DNA from: Nematopogon swammerdamellus
Taxonomy: Eukaryota > Arthropoda > Insecta > Lepidoptera > Adelidae
Assembly: GCA_946902875.1 (NCBI GenBank)
Contig: OX336340.1
Location: 12,973,566-13,037,565 of the forward strand
Direction: 5' to 3'
DNA length: 64,000 nucleotides
In this document: positions 14,101-24,035 of the stretch, piece after piece
Position numbering within the stretch: position 1 is the first letter of the stretch
How the letters are laid out: each line of letters starts with the position of its first letter
Made by a program: the position numbers and the translations under genes
Notes under the pieces: model-generated
Databases searched by the model: none
What the model saw: the letters and a program-made list of their open reading frames with translations, nothing else
What the model was told of the DNA's origin: nothing

Positions 14101-16360
14101 CTTCCTCTACTACCACACACTCTCCAACAACCAGGCCCTCATGCAGGGAGACTCCACAAGGTATGCATCACAACAAACAACATGTCTGCACAACACAATC
14201 GTTGCGGATCAAGACGGATTATTTAAGAGCATATTGTACTCATAGTTTAAAATTTGTTTTTCTGACCCGAGTTTCTGTACTTTGTGATAGTGAAATGTCT
14301 GTAAAGTTATCAATTCTTGGTTTAAGATGAAACTATACTTTGTGGTCTTACATTGAAAAAATATTAAAATGTATTTAAATTATAAATATATACAACTATA
14401 CAATAGCAGTGATTCGCAAACTGGGTGCCGCGGCACCCCGGGGTGCCGCGAACCTACGCCAGGGGTGCCGCGAAAAAGTGGACATTATTTGACCGAGCGA
14501 GCGCGAAGCGTCTCCGTTTCAGCTTGGGCAAAAATGCATACGTATGTCCGGATGTCCGGCTGTTTCTCAACAAGTTTTTGGTAATTTTTCAAAATCGCTG
14601 AGCCATGGGGGTCGAGGTGCGCCGGTGAACATTTATTCAGTTATACAAAAACAGATATACAAAAACACAAAAGATATACAAAAGCTATACAAAAACAGAC
14701 TCGCGAGGTCTACAGCTCACAGAGCCACTCACTAGTAGTAAATAATTAAATTCAAAATAAGTATAAAAGTAATGTACCTACCTACATACTTAATCGAAAT
14801 AATAATGAAACATTTACATTTCGATGCGTAACTTTTACGCATCGCAAAATTGTGTTTTTTATTCCTTTCGAAAATATTACTTGATTTACATATTTGCATG
14901 CTTAGTTTATCACAGTTCAGATATGATGCCTATGAAAGACACCAACCGAATATTGAAGCGGTGTGCCGCACAATTTCTTGAACGGGTTAAGGGCGCCGTC
15001 AGCTAAAAAAGTTTGAGAACCACTGCAATAGAGCCATGCTAATCCGTAACCCTAAAAACACAGGGGGGGGGGGGGGGGGGCGGGGGTCGTATGGGACCTA
15101 TTCTACATATGCAGGTGAAATGTAAAACGATGCATTTTATGTGTTATTTATTAACATATTGTAATCACTTCATATTTGTTGCGTAAAGTCAAGTTATATG
15201 TTTACGACTTGAGCTCGACTTGTGATAACATGATTGTGTGTGAGATCTAAATTAATTTATTCTAATCTAAATTACGCAAAAAACTATTGCTACGCAGAAC
15301 ATTCCAGAGCACTTTGCCGCACTCAGGGCTATAAGTGCGGACGAACTAAGGAAGCAAGGTAAAACAATATCGTGGTCGCGGGTGCGGGGGAATTTGGGAA
15401 TTTCCGGTTGTTCGAATTACCGTGCTCGTCGGATTAGCCCGTGTTTGGGCTAGCTCGGCTCTCCTGTACAAGCATTATATCACTTTTCATCCAGACTTTA
15501 TTTAATAACTACATATATTATTTCACAATCACATAAAGTCAGGAGAGGAGACTAATCTAAAAAAACAGTTTCAATTTTCTAGGACTAACGGTTTAGAAGC
15601 GGCTGTGACATACAGACAGACGGATGGATGGACAACCACAACAAAGTGGTACGGATTCCACATTAATCTGTGGGTTCCATCCCTTCTTAACTTACTAGGT
15701 GATTTTAACCTGCCCGGGTTGATATGATCACCCGCATCAGTCGAACGAAATGGCTATGTAAATAGTTTGGGTTTCCGTCCAGTTCGTGTAGCTGGCCCGA
15801 CCAAAGGGGAACACTAACATGGCACCTAATTCACCAAGGTATTATAGGCTGATGTTACGGATGTTGTAGGTGATGTAACCAACCTGATGTTATCAAATCA
15901 AATACATAATATATTATTTCCATTCACTCTACATCATAGACATCATGTTGCGCTGAAAGGGATAATGTGTTGTGAACATTTCAGGACTAGAATTTGGTTC
16001 CCGCTGCTGTCGTTCTTCGAGTCGGAAGTGGACGGTATCGTGCCTAACGAGTACGAGGGGCCGCTGACGTCGCTGAGCAACCTGAAGGAGTGGGCGCTGC
16101 AGGTGTGCCGCGACGTCGGCCAGTCGTCGCTGGGCAAGATGGCGGGCAGCAAGCTGTCGGAGGGGGCCGCCGTGGGCGAGTACTCGGTCGTGCGACTGAT
16201 GGATGGCATCAAGCGCAACCTGAGCGTGTCGGATGAGCTGCGGCCGCCCCCGCGCCGTACCCTCGACAAGACGGTGCAGGCCGGCCCGCCGGAGCCGGAG
16301 CCGCACGCACAGCTCCTGTTGCACACTCTGCGCACCACCGCCGACAAGAAGACTATATGA
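2181..16360 (+). CDS. SMSr: Sphingomyelin synthase-related protein (SMSr), 5 exons
   Basis: Coding exons 2181-2652, 6542-6746, 8743-9029, 13968-14160 and 15985-16360 join in frame (1533 nt, 510 residues) with GT-AG introns at every junction. Residues about 10-75 form a SAM domain, the mark of SMSr/SAMD8 rather than SMS1/2. Then come several membrane segments typical of the family. The catalytic His-His-Asp triad is visible: [10 protein letters not shown] gives His308 and HYSIDV gives His351 and Asp355, with the 43- and 4-residue spacing known from SMS enzymes. Family knowledge: an ER multipass protein that makes ceramide phosphoethanolamine from ceramide and PE and limits ER ceramide. The start is the first ATG of the SAM exon. 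Exons are GC-rich against AT-rich introns full of repeats (3.9, 2.0, 4.9 and 1.8 kb). A possible AATAAA lies at 17290-17295. The C-terminal tail after [10 protein letters not shown] is Pro/Arg-rich. The identification is firm; UTR limits are unknown. Confidence 0.93.
3040..4470. repeat. Tandem duplication of a dispersed repeat, two ~650-bp units
   Basis: The units at about 3095-3725 and 3826-4470 share long stretches: the CCCTTTTCGCCGCGCGCAAA start, TCAATCGATCGATTCATCA, ACTTATTTAGAAGCA, GAACTCCAGGCAAAAC and an end with AACCCCGATCGGGGTTTGCG. Shorter relatives lie at 7980-8110, 19600-19800 (plus) and 11250-11330, 54235-54310 (minus). No coding capacity was seen. The class is unknown to me. Confidence 0.75.
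4510..4709 (-). mobile_element. SINE-B fragment
   Basis: Plus-strand text starts with poly-T then ATGTAATCTGGTATGGGCTG and runs to CAATTTGAGCCTACCACATA, matching the 3' half of the fuller copy at 21405-21805. It lies antisense in SMSr intron 1 and lacks the tRNA head. Confidence 0.7.
4870..5135 (-). mobile_element. SINE-C copy
   Basis: Reverse complement of the 750-1085 family: TTAGTCGCCTTTTATGACAT and the closing TACCGGCCCCACAC are visible on the plus strand. It lies in SMSr intron 1. Confidence 0.7.
5155..5545 (+). mobile_element. Dispersed repeat D, copy 1
   Basis: Shares blocks such as GCGCGGTGGGCAAATGCATT, GGTTATTATAGC and AAAGCTGTGCCGAACGCGAG with 37136-37715, where they appear in reverse order and complement. 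It has no coding capacity. Confidence 0.6.
5653..6412 (+). mobile_element. SINE-C interrupted by an RTE-like LINE fragment
   Basis: The SINE runs 5653 to about 5910, breaks off in the segment that normally reads TTACCTGAGTTCTTGCAGCA, and resumes at about 6340 with GCACAACACCGATTACTCTG. Between lies a LINE 3' end (next entry). This is a nested insertion in SMSr intron 1. Confidence 0.7.
5915..6335 (+). pseudogene. RTE-like LINE reverse transcriptase, 3' end
   Basis: Reads [37 protein letters not shown] and matches the C-terminus of the element at 43150-44010. The upstream part (GSESWAW.., RALR) is frameshifted, and the end has a (TATG)n tail. It is dead, truncated at both reading frame and 5' end. 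Confidence 0.85.
6951..7011. repeat. Near-perfect hairpin, 28-bp arms
   Basis: GACCGCTCCGCAGTTGGCGG begins an arm that returns as its complement after a 5-base GTTTT loop, with one mismatch. It lies 200 bp after SMSr exon 2, in the intron. Confidence 0.9.
7012..8742. other. Rest of SMSr intron 2
   Basis: AT-rich. It includes a degenerate relative of the 3040-4470 repeat at about 7930-8320 (GCACTTATTTCGAAGCA, GAACTCCAGAAGAAATCACA). No exon was seen. Confidence 0.5.
10396..10975 (-). pseudogene. MADF-domain protein remnant
   Basis: On the minus strand the frame reads [19 protein letters not shown] and then [20 protein letters not shown]. This matches the MADF pattern (LI..V..R.VLYnk..keY.d...k..AWeeV). 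The open frame continues to 10396 but loses the later part of the domain, ending in low-similarity sequence. MADF proteins often travel with Harbinger/PIF transposons, so a transposon-borne DNA-binding protein is likely. No transposase was found beside it. Confidence 0.6.
10990..11400. repeat. Dispersed repeat with internal hairpin
   Basis: Shares CAGGATGGTAAACTGGTTT, ATTCCCAGG and CTTCTAAATAAG blocks in the same order with 53990-54370. Positions 11210-11230 and 11242-11262 form a 21-bp perfect hairpin around TAGCTTAGATT. Confidence 0.65.
11402..11623 (-). pseudogene. hAT transposase C-terminal relic
   Basis: [20 protein letters not shown] is the hallmark of the hAT dimerisation domain (consensus lP.tvas.ERsFSkLk.Ik). 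The rest is degenerate and short, with no upstream catalytic domain in frame. Confidence 0.75.
12485..12600 (-). mobile_element. SINE-A 3' fragment
   Basis: The plus strand reads GGAAACTGACACGGTTGGCT and then CATCACCTACAACGTCCGTG, through GTGCCATGTCAGTGCTTCCC: the antisense 3' end of SINE-A. Confidence 0.8.
13195..13310. repeat. (ACAG)n and (GA)n microsatellites
   Basis: A run of ACAG units at about 13195-13219 and GAGA at about 13293-13307. The preceding text (GGTTCAAGAGATACAGCCCT) and following text (TTCCGTGCGGGATACGGAAA) look like a retroelement 3' end. Confidence 0.8.
15063..15086. repeat. Poly-G run
   Basis: Eighteen G, one C, then five G, in SMSr intron 4. Confidence 0.95.
15640..15885 (+). 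mobile_element. SINE-A, diverged 3' part
   Basis: Carries GGCTATGTAAATAGTTTGGG, CATGGCACCTAATTCACCAA and GGATGTTGTAGGTGATGTAA in SINE-A order, about 100 bp before SMSr exon 5. It has no A-rich tail and is old by its mismatches. Confidence 0.75.
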
Positions 16361-18040
16361 GCACCGGATGCTCTCCACCGCTAGCCAATTTCTAGTATAG
16401 GAACTAACTTTACGAGTTATTCTTACATTCATTATGGTACCTTATTTGATTACATTGTATTCTTTCGGTGATAATTATTACATTCTAATGATAGATTAAT
16501 TTATGGTTAATAATATTCAAGATTATTTAAGATTCAGTTTGCTCAAATCAAATAGATATTATTTAGCACAAATTAATAATGAGTTTTCTTAAATTCCCCA
16601 TCGGTTGGATATAGAAAAGGGTAGTAAACAGAAACGGTCCATCGTCCACAATCTAAGTGGCATTGTATCAATTTAAAATAATGTTAACATTGTGAACAAT
16701 TTTGAGACATATTTATGTGCTAATTAAATCTAAGTTTTCGTATAATTTTCTTTCACTGACAAACTGATCCTTCCTGGTATTTATTTCCATGGACAGAACT
16801 GCCGCCAGATACAGCCTTGGCAGGGACCATCTGAAGGCTCATATTTACTGGCAATTTGTTCTTTGGTTTTTCTGTGGTACTTGGAAGTTTAAGCTTTTAT
16901 TAATTATACATATATTACGTTTTTTTCTGTTGTCTACAGTCTACATGCATAAAATATAAACTTTTGACTTCATTACAATTTGTATCAAGTGCCAAAGTGT
17001 TCTAATCTAAGGTTTTCTAAGGGATTCCTCGACAGTGCTGCTCTATCTTTTTTCTGCTATCCTGTTATTTGACCTTAGCTGTAATCTGGTTTTATTAAAA
17101 ATTTTGTCCTCAATATACGTTTGTTCCTCAAAATTAGTGTGCAATATCTGAAGGTAGGAAGGTGTGGAACTGAGCTGGTGATGGCTTCACCGAACATATC
17201 CGGGCCCCTCGGCAGTAGAATGTGCAACAGAACCACGAGTGTTAAAAGGACCAATACCAAATGATAATCACACGTGTGAATTGCTTCGAAATAAAAAAAA
17301 ATAGTTCATTTGCCTTAAGTTATTTTATTCTGCATTTGTCATGACTTTCATTATATAATACATGGAGTTATTGCTCATTTTAAACTTTTCTTGTGTTTAC
17401 TATATAAACTTGACACGATAATAATATGTAATAGGATCTTCTAGCTAACTTCGGATTAGGCCAAAAGTTTTAAATGAGAATAACTCTGTCTTTACTTCAA
17501 GATAACAATTTTGATATAAAAATAAAAAAAACTTAATTAATTCATAGTTAATTATAAAGTTTAATATAAATGTGGAAGTTGTAGACTCGATGTAGTGCAT
17601 TGATAATATTATATGACAATATTAGTAAATAAATCATTAGTCATTTTTATAAATCTAATTGAAAATAACAAATTAATTTAGTTCATTTAAATTGTTAAAA
17701 ATCAAATGGCCATTTATATAAAAATAATAACATAATAAATTTTGTAAAAGTAATACATTAACAAAATCGAATACTCCATCTCGATACATTCATTATGACA
17801 AAAAAAAATTTAACTCAACTTATCAAGGGACAAAGTTTATGTTACAGTAAACTTTTAGTAAAAAAAGCTTTACATATACCGGTAATCATGTAAATAATTA
17901 TTAAGTTGGATACGGGCACAGCCGTGTTACATCCAAAATATATAAATACTTATCTCGTAATGGCAGACTCAAAAGTTTTTTCGAAGCTTAGTTCTAAGGT
18001 GCAATGCTTTGAGCATGTGTAGCGATGTCTGGTGCATGCC
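16361..18040. other. Shared 3' flank of SMSr and Sh3beta
   Basis: AT-rich, convergent 3' UTR territory. AATAAA occurs at 17290-17295 on the plus strand and at 17323-17328 on the minus strand, 28 bases apart, so the two transcripts could end close together or overlap. No other gene was seen. Confidence 0.5.
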
Positions 18041-21037
18041 TTACTCTGCTGCGGCCTTCTCGCTCTCGATCAGATTTTCCGACGGACTCGCTTCCCGCTC
18101 TGAAGGCTTAGTGTTTGTGTCCGTTGGCTCCTGCTTCTCCACCGATTCCTCTCGAGAACTCGCCGATTCAGTTTCATTTGCCTCCGGCGAGGACTCCTTG
18201 TCCTTAGGCACGGAAGATTCTTTATTTTCGGAAGTGCTTTCTTTCTGCGGGGTAGATTCTTTGTCCGGAGTTGTTCGCTTTTCAGATGTAGCTTCCTTTT
18301 GAGGAGAACCTTCTCTTTCCATTGCAGGAGTTCCTTCTTTCGCTGGAGTCCCTTCCTTTGCAGAAGTGTCTTCTTTCGCTGGAGTCCCTTCTTTCGTTGG
18401 AGTCCCTTCCTTTGCAGAAGTTTCTTCTTTAGCTGGAATCCCTTCTTGCGCTGGAGTCCCTTCTTTTGCTGGAGTCCCTTCTTTCGCTTGAGTCCCTTCT
18501 TTCGCTGGGGTCCCTTCCTTTGCAGGAGTTCTTTCTTTCGCTGGCGTCCCTTCCTTTGCAGGAGTTCCTTCTTTTGTTGGAGAACCTTCCTTTGTCGGTG
18601 ATGATTCTTTTTCAACAGACCCTTCCTTGGCGTTTTCGGCGTCTACGTCCTTTTCTTGTGAACCCTCCTTAGAAGCAGCTTTTTCATTCTCCTTCGCTTT
18701 ACTATCGTTTTCCTCCCCTTTTTCATCTTTTTCGAGATTCTCTTCAGGATCTACAACGCCATTCGGTGTATTCTCTTTATCTTCCACCTTTAACATAATT
18801 GTACTGTGTCATTCTCATTGTAATATTTCTTTTAGAAGAGCTGTATTAGTCGGGAGATCGAGCGAGTTAGGTCGTGCGAGCGTTGGTGGGGTAGCTACGG
18901 CGGGCGTCAGTGATATTAGTTGTTGTGAGTCTGGCGTGTGGGAGCGGTCGCGTCCATGTTAGTGAAGTGTTAGATCATTGTCAGTTAGTGTGTCGGCACG
19001 CACCTTGTCGGCAGCGAGGGGTTCCGGCGCCGGCGGAGGCGCCTCCACTTTCACAAACTGTTCTAGGGTGTCCACCTCGTTTGCCAAGTCAAACTGGTCA
19101 TAGTCCTGAATTGAAACGATACAATCTTATTAATCTCCATATAATATGTACAACAGTCGATAAACAACTTCACTTTTCCCATATAAGCTGATCTCAAGTA
19201 TCCTCCACAGTATTTTTGTTGTTTCATAACATAAAATTTTGTTCATATCATGAGCATGCCCCAGTTTACATTTTATGAGTCAGGCATCCGATTTATCACA
19301 AATTGGATGGGAAGTTGTTAAATAAACATCAAGCTTTTTTGAATTTCCAATATTTTATAATACTTACTAAATTACTCAAATAATTTTATTTAGGAATTTA
19401 ATCAAATTTTAAATTAACTTGATAAGATTTATCCCAATTATAGCTAAAAGCAATGATTTATTATCTTCTGAAGCAACACTAAAATATTTTCTAGTACAAT
19501 CAATTGCATCTATGAATTTATGACTTAATTATATTAACCTTATGACTTCCCAATTATTACATATGTTTACCCCCTTTGTCTTCTATGCCATTTTCACCGC
19601 ATGGAAGTTTCCGAAATTTCCGCATGCACATAAACTCAAATATTTCGTCAGATCAATAAACTCTATTTGCACTTATATCAAATGAAATTATCCACAAATA
19701 TATGTCAAAAGTGAGAATTTACTTATTTAGAAGCAAAAACGGATTTTTTGAACTCCAGGAAAACAAAACACGCTGGACATTTTTTCTAACCTTTTCACAA
19801 TTCCCCTTTACATGTCATATACCAAAATAAAATGGTAGGTTAAGAACGCAGCAACTAAAACTTCGAACAAGGTACGTACGATGTGTACGCGCGTACGTAC
19901 TAGGTATATTTGTAAATTGCAATGTTTCTGCAATGAATGTTCAACACACAATTTGGAATCAAAACAAAGGTCAGTCCTCTATATGTTATAAACAATGTTG
20001 TAGGAAATGTAAGAATTACAACAATGCTGATTTGCTATAGGTGTTCAATTTTTTTTCCCAAAAATAAATGTAAATTTTTTTTTCTCCTTGTATAACAAAT
20101 TGTGGCCGCAAATAGCTCCGATATTTTAAGGAGTCGGAAGTCGCCTGATCGTAACACACTTTTTGTATTCCTTGAGTTCACACTAAAGTTTCACTACCAT
20201 TTAGTTTATTGAGATATAGTCAGTACTTTAAGAGATAATTTAGTTTACGTCGAGGCCGACACAGGAGCAGACCGATAAATCCACCGAGCGTGGGTACTCT
20301 GTGGGGTCGGTACTTAATAAGAATAGTCCCACTGCATCTCTCCCTGTGCATGTCGTAAAAGGCGACTAAGGGATAAGCAGCCTGCAGACACCCCGGTCGA
20401 CTTGTGGCTGTCATGGAAGACATAGGCTGGCTGGGGTAGCTGGAGACTGCGGGGTTTTGCACGAAAGTCCACAACCAAGCGGGATTAGTTTGCAGGCCTA
20501 GAGTCAACCCCAAACCAAAACAACAACAACCACCGAGCGTGGAACTCAGAGGGTTTACGATAAGTAATTATTACAAAAGCAAAATATTTTCATCCCTATG
20601 AGTCACTGCCCCATAACAGCAATGAGGAAAAATTCATGCATCCTACATAAATAATAGGTATATAATGAATGTTTAGGTAAGAGTGATTCCGGTTAACTGA
20701 CCCCGCAGTACTCGTCGTCGTTGAAGAGTTGCGGCGGAAGAGGGTGCCTCGGAGCAGGGTCGCCCACGGTAGCGCCCAGTGACTTGGAGTTGCTCTGCAT
20801 AAAGTCTTTGTCGCCCTCTCGACCCGGCTCCGTGATATCTATCACTTCATATTTGATGTTTTTCGAGTCCAGGATCATCAGTACGCGCTGCTGACGTTTC
20901 TTTACCTGCGAACCGAGCGAGATGAAAAGTCTGCTGGGGAGCCGGAGCCCGGAGGAGATTATATAGTGACGGGTGCGGCTAATATTACTCACCTCCTTGT
21001 TGCCAGATATGCCACTTATATAAACCTTCACCACCAT
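18041..21037 (-). CDS. Sh3beta: SH3 domain-binding glutamic acid-rich protein homolog, 4 exons
   Basis: Coding exons, in transcript order, are 21037-20993, 20905-20702, 19105-19004 and 18787-18041. All introns are phase 0 with GT-AG ends, giving 1098 nt and 365 residues. Residues 1 to about 95 match the SH3BGR thioredoxin-like fold (start MVVKVYISGISGNKE; core RVLMILDSKNIKYEVIDI). Residues 70-76 (PLPPQLF) are the family's proline-rich SH3-ligand motif, followed by NDDEYCGDYDQFD. Residues 118-365, all in the last exon, are low-complexity K/E/S/T/P with many near-perfect KEGTPA units; vertebrate relatives have a shorter Glu-rich tail. The fold lacks a CXXC redox centre, as usual in this family, so an adaptor role is likelier than catalysis. 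An ATG at 18794-18796 lies just before the last exon and is intronic under this model. The acceptor of the last intron (ttaaag) has a poor pyrimidine tract, so that junction is the least certain. Confidence 0.88.
18300..18620. repeat. 18-bp coding minisatellite in Sh3beta
   Basis: Plus-strand units like CTTTCGCTGGAGTCCCTT repeat about 16 times and encode KEGTPA-type hexapeptides on the minus strand. All variation keeps the frame. Confidence 0.9.
19600..19800 (+). repeat. Copy of the 3040-4470 repeat family
   Basis: Carries ACTTATTTAGAAGCA, GGATTTTTTGAACTCCAGGA and CAAAACACGCTGGACATTTT. It lies in Sh3beta intron 2. Confidence 0.7.
20285..20540 (+). mobile_element. SINE-C head joined to another repeat
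   Basis: SINE-C from CTCTGTGGGGTCGGTACTTA to GGCGACTAAGGGATAAGCAG, then an unrelated repeat (GGGGTTTTGCACGAAAGTCC .. CAACAACAACC) that recurs near 52100-52190. It lies in Sh3beta intron 2. Confidence 0.6.
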
Positions 21038-21220
21038 TGTGTACCGCGAGTAGAGCGGATGTATAAAAACAAATGCGGCACTCCCTTTACAGCCCACCAG
21101 TAATCAACAAAAACTATCAAGCAAGTACCTATCTATAACAATGTCGGTCGGCCATTCGCAAATTTCTTTTTTGACTTGTGACCAAAGAATATTGACAAAA
21201 GAAAGAATATATAAACTACC

Positions 21221-21310
21221 AGTGTGACCAGATTAAATTTTACGAAAATACCGTTGCTACTTTGAAAAAATACTAAAATAAATACCGGTGCGCCACCTGA
21301 AAGACTAATA
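21221..21310. mobile_element. Truncated hAT-type element end
   Basis: Begins CAGTGTGACCAGATTAAATT, identical to the terminal inverted repeat of the element at 25626-26386. The opposite end is missing. It lies about 185 bp upstream of the Sh3beta start. Confidence 0.7.
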
Positions 21311-21404
21311 CAAATATTCATAAAATGTTTTACTCGTCATCATCATGTCGAATGGTATTTCCACATTATTTTCGGAGGATTAAAATTTATACAACCTTCA
21401 TCAC

Positions 21405-21805
21405 TTTTTTATGTAATCCGGTATGGGTGGCTGATTCGGAGGGGCCAAAGCACATGCCCGACCAGCCAATATCACCTCCGAGAAGGTAGGTGCCATACCG
21501 GAGACTTCCCTGAATTGCTGGCTATACTTCACTAGAGGAGAACACAACCGAGGTTGCTATGGGGCCATCTTATATCCAGTACAGACCAACCCAGTCGACT
21601 ACAATTTGAGCCTACCAGGTAGTAAGGGGCAAGGGCTATGTAGGACCTACCGTTTTACACGGGTTCCGAACGGTGAAGCAGCAGCTGTAGGTATGCACGT
21701 AAATTTCGTCAGAAAAAACTCATTGGTACACGCCGACCAGATTCGAACCTCAGACCTCTCGCATGAGAAGCCAATGCCCAAACCATTCGGCCACGCGCCG
21801 CTTTT
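21405..21805 (-). mobile_element. SINE-B, fullest copy (tRNA-derived)
   Basis: On the minus strand it starts with a tRNA-like head, GCGCGTGGCCGAATGGTTTG and GAGGTTCGAATCTGG (A and B boxes), with CAT at the anticodon position after T33. The body follows, ending in ATACCGGATTACATAAAAAA. The Met-like anticodon is only suggestive. Shorter relatives: 4510-4709, 49490-49605, 51900-52075. Confidence 0.75.
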
Positions 21806-22264
21806 TATATCTCTATCTTTTTCTATTTGCAAATAAGTCTGGAAATAAGTCTTCTCGCGGAACATTTCGTATTAATGTTCGTTTCCACCATCTCCTTTTT
21901 CGCCTTCTTTGCGCAACTCCCAAAGCTTCAGCCAGTACCAAGTAGATACGCGGCGGCCGCTGTAATTGGTCACTCATGCGTCTTTCTGTCGCCCCCAATA
22001 ACATGCCAATGTGTCGCATGCAAGAGGGGGACGGAGTAGAGAGAGGGGCTGAAGCGAGGGATGAAGGGAAAGAGGGAGGGAGAGAGAATACAATAGTTTT
22101 CGCACGCCTCCCCGTGTGGGAAGCGGGTAAAGGGCGCCGAGGCTATGCCTACTTGCCCTGGATGCCTTTTGCGCGGCCGGCTACTGCCGGCCTGTCATTG
22201 GATGTCTGTCCTATTCAGGTGGCGATCCTGGTGTGGGCCTTTCAGACTGAACGCCTGGCTCCCC

Positions 22265-22850
22265 TCATAGGGTCTCCAGGCGCAAGTCATCGTGCATGAC
22301 CCAACGTCTGAGGGCCCGGACTCTCTCCAGTACCTCGTAGTCGATGTCGGTGTCCTCGTCGTCAACCCTCCTGGGGTCCGCCGTTCTCCTGGCCCGCGGC
22401 GTGGGCCGGTCCTCCGGCGGTGGAATCTGATTGCGCGGGTGCTTCTTCACCTTCCTTCTCTTGGCCCTGCTGAGCTCTGGCGGCCTGGCGTGGACCGGCG
22501 CGACGTCGCGCACGCTCGGGAAAGCCGACTGGTCGGCTCTCCTGAACATTGCGCCCGCCAGGCGGCCGGTGAAGGAGTCCAGCTGCTTCCAGCGGAGGTC
22601 CCTCACAATCGTGGCGTTTCTCACGTAACGCTGGGCGCCCACTATGATGCGTAGGCACCCGTTTTCCTGCGCCTGGAGCCTCCTCCTGTTCGTTGCCGAC
22701 AAGAGGTGGTACCAGGCTGGCGTTGCGTACGTGAGACGCGATCGGATATAGGTTTTATAGATTGCGATTTTCGCTCGCGTTGGGAGATTAGAGCTCAGCA
22801 CTGGTCGCAGCCGGAAGCGCGCAGTCAGGGCGGAGACAAGAGAACCGATC
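22265..22850 (-). pseudogene. Jockey-like LINE reverse transcriptase, C-terminal part
   Basis: Reads LPTRAKIAIYKTYIRSRLTY and then ATPAWYHLLSATNRRRLQAQENGCLRIIVGA, the typical region after the RT palm in jockey-superfamily LINEs. It is open to TAG at 22265 with an Arg/Pro-rich tail but 5'-truncated near 22850. GC-rich third positions distinguish it from its surroundings. Confidence 0.85.
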
Positions 22851-23155
22851 GTCTATTTATCATTTTTTAGTTTATTGGATTTGCTATTAAACCGAGTTTA
22901 CCGCGAGCGAAGCCGCGAGTAAAAGCTATTGTTTTATAAAATGGAAGGTAGGGAGAGGGGAGGCAAGTATGGGTAGGGTAAAGAGGCAGAGGTAGGGGAG
23001 GGAAGGGCAGGGAGATGGAAGGGAAGGGAGGGGGGAGTGAGGGAGGGAGGGAGGGATAGAGACAGAATATAAGAGAAGCGATCGTTTATTATTAGGTTTT
23101 TTTCGGAGTAAACAGACTCCACCGCGAGCCAAGCCGCGGGCAAAAGCTAGTGAAT
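22851..23155. repeat. LINE/SINE 3' tails with purine-rich GGGA tract
   Basis: Two related tails end in GCGAAGCCGCGAGTAAAAGC (22908) and GCCAAGCCGCGGGCAAAAGC (23130), separated by a G/A-rich run (22945-23055). Open frames here are simple-sequence artefacts. Confidence 0.65.
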
Positions 23156-23444
23156 CAATAAGATTAACATGTCATCATACGTACGTGAAGCCACAGAGTT
23201 CTATTGTATTCAGAGTAATTTATTCGTCACAAGACGACAACCCTAATACGACACGTGTTGCGTCAGAAGAGATAGAGTTACGCGATAGAAAGAGAAGCGT
23301 GATGTAGGCTATTAATCTTGTCGTGTTAGGTATGCAGCGCTTTGCGAGCTGAATTGCACTTTATTGCGTCGCAGCAAGAGTAGCTACCTATTTCTTTATG
23401 TGGATTTGTAGTGTCGCTTCGGACTATTAAGTATTCTGTGGCAT

Positions 23445-24012
23445 TACCGTCTAGGAAGCGGTGCGACACCTGAAAGACATTGCGGCTCCTTTCGTGAACA
23501 CTTCGGCAGACTTCGGCTCGAAGGAAAGTGGTATAGTGAATGTTTTGGTGGTTTAAAAAAAATAACCAGGGCTAATTTATAGAAGAAGAATTTCTATGTA
23601 TTACCCTTACTGTTGAGGCGGCGCATGTCGTTTTTGTTACGTTTCGTTCGTTTCGAGCCACAGAGCATGGAATACCGCGCGCCGTGCCTCCTAGAGGCGA
23701 AAGTAATAATAATATTTAAAACCCAATAATCGTACGCAGAGCTGCTAGCGCTTCGTATGTGTGTGTTAGTATCGACACTACACATAAAGAGGAGGAAATA
23801 AGCCACACGCACAAAACAAATGCACACGCACAACACACATATGTAAGTCATAGGCCACGCCCACAGGCTTCAACGGCGTTGTAGGGAATTCGCGCTCAGG
23901 GCGTCTCTAGGAGGGGGCGCGCGCGGTATTCCATCCCTTTGTGTTTCGAGCCGAGTGTTCACGAAAGGAGCCGTCAATGTCTTTCGGGTGTCGTTTCGTC
24001 CAGGAAGTACTT
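23445..24012. mobile_element. Inverted-repeat element
   Basis: ACACCTGAAAGACATTGCGG and CTCCTTTCGTGAACACTTCGG on the left reappear inverted at 23950-24000 (TGTTCACGAAAGGAGCCGTC, ATGTCTTTCGGGTGTCG). The inside carries blocks shared with 1430-1510 (GGAAAGTGGTAT, GGCGGCGCATGTCGTTTTTG). Confidence 0.6.
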
Positions 24013-24035
24013 TAGTTAGTCCGCCTTGCTTGACG

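Noticed and set aside
15929..16432. Minus-strand frame of 167 codons over SMSr exon 5
   Set aside because: GC-rich shadow of the well-supported SMSr exon; it has no family features.
18299..18962. Plus-strand open frames opposite the Sh3beta tail
   Set aside because: They are antisense shadows of the KEGTPA repeats.
22926..23143. Ser/Pro/Leu-rich minus-strand frames
   Set aside because: They come from the GGGA-rich simple sequence.
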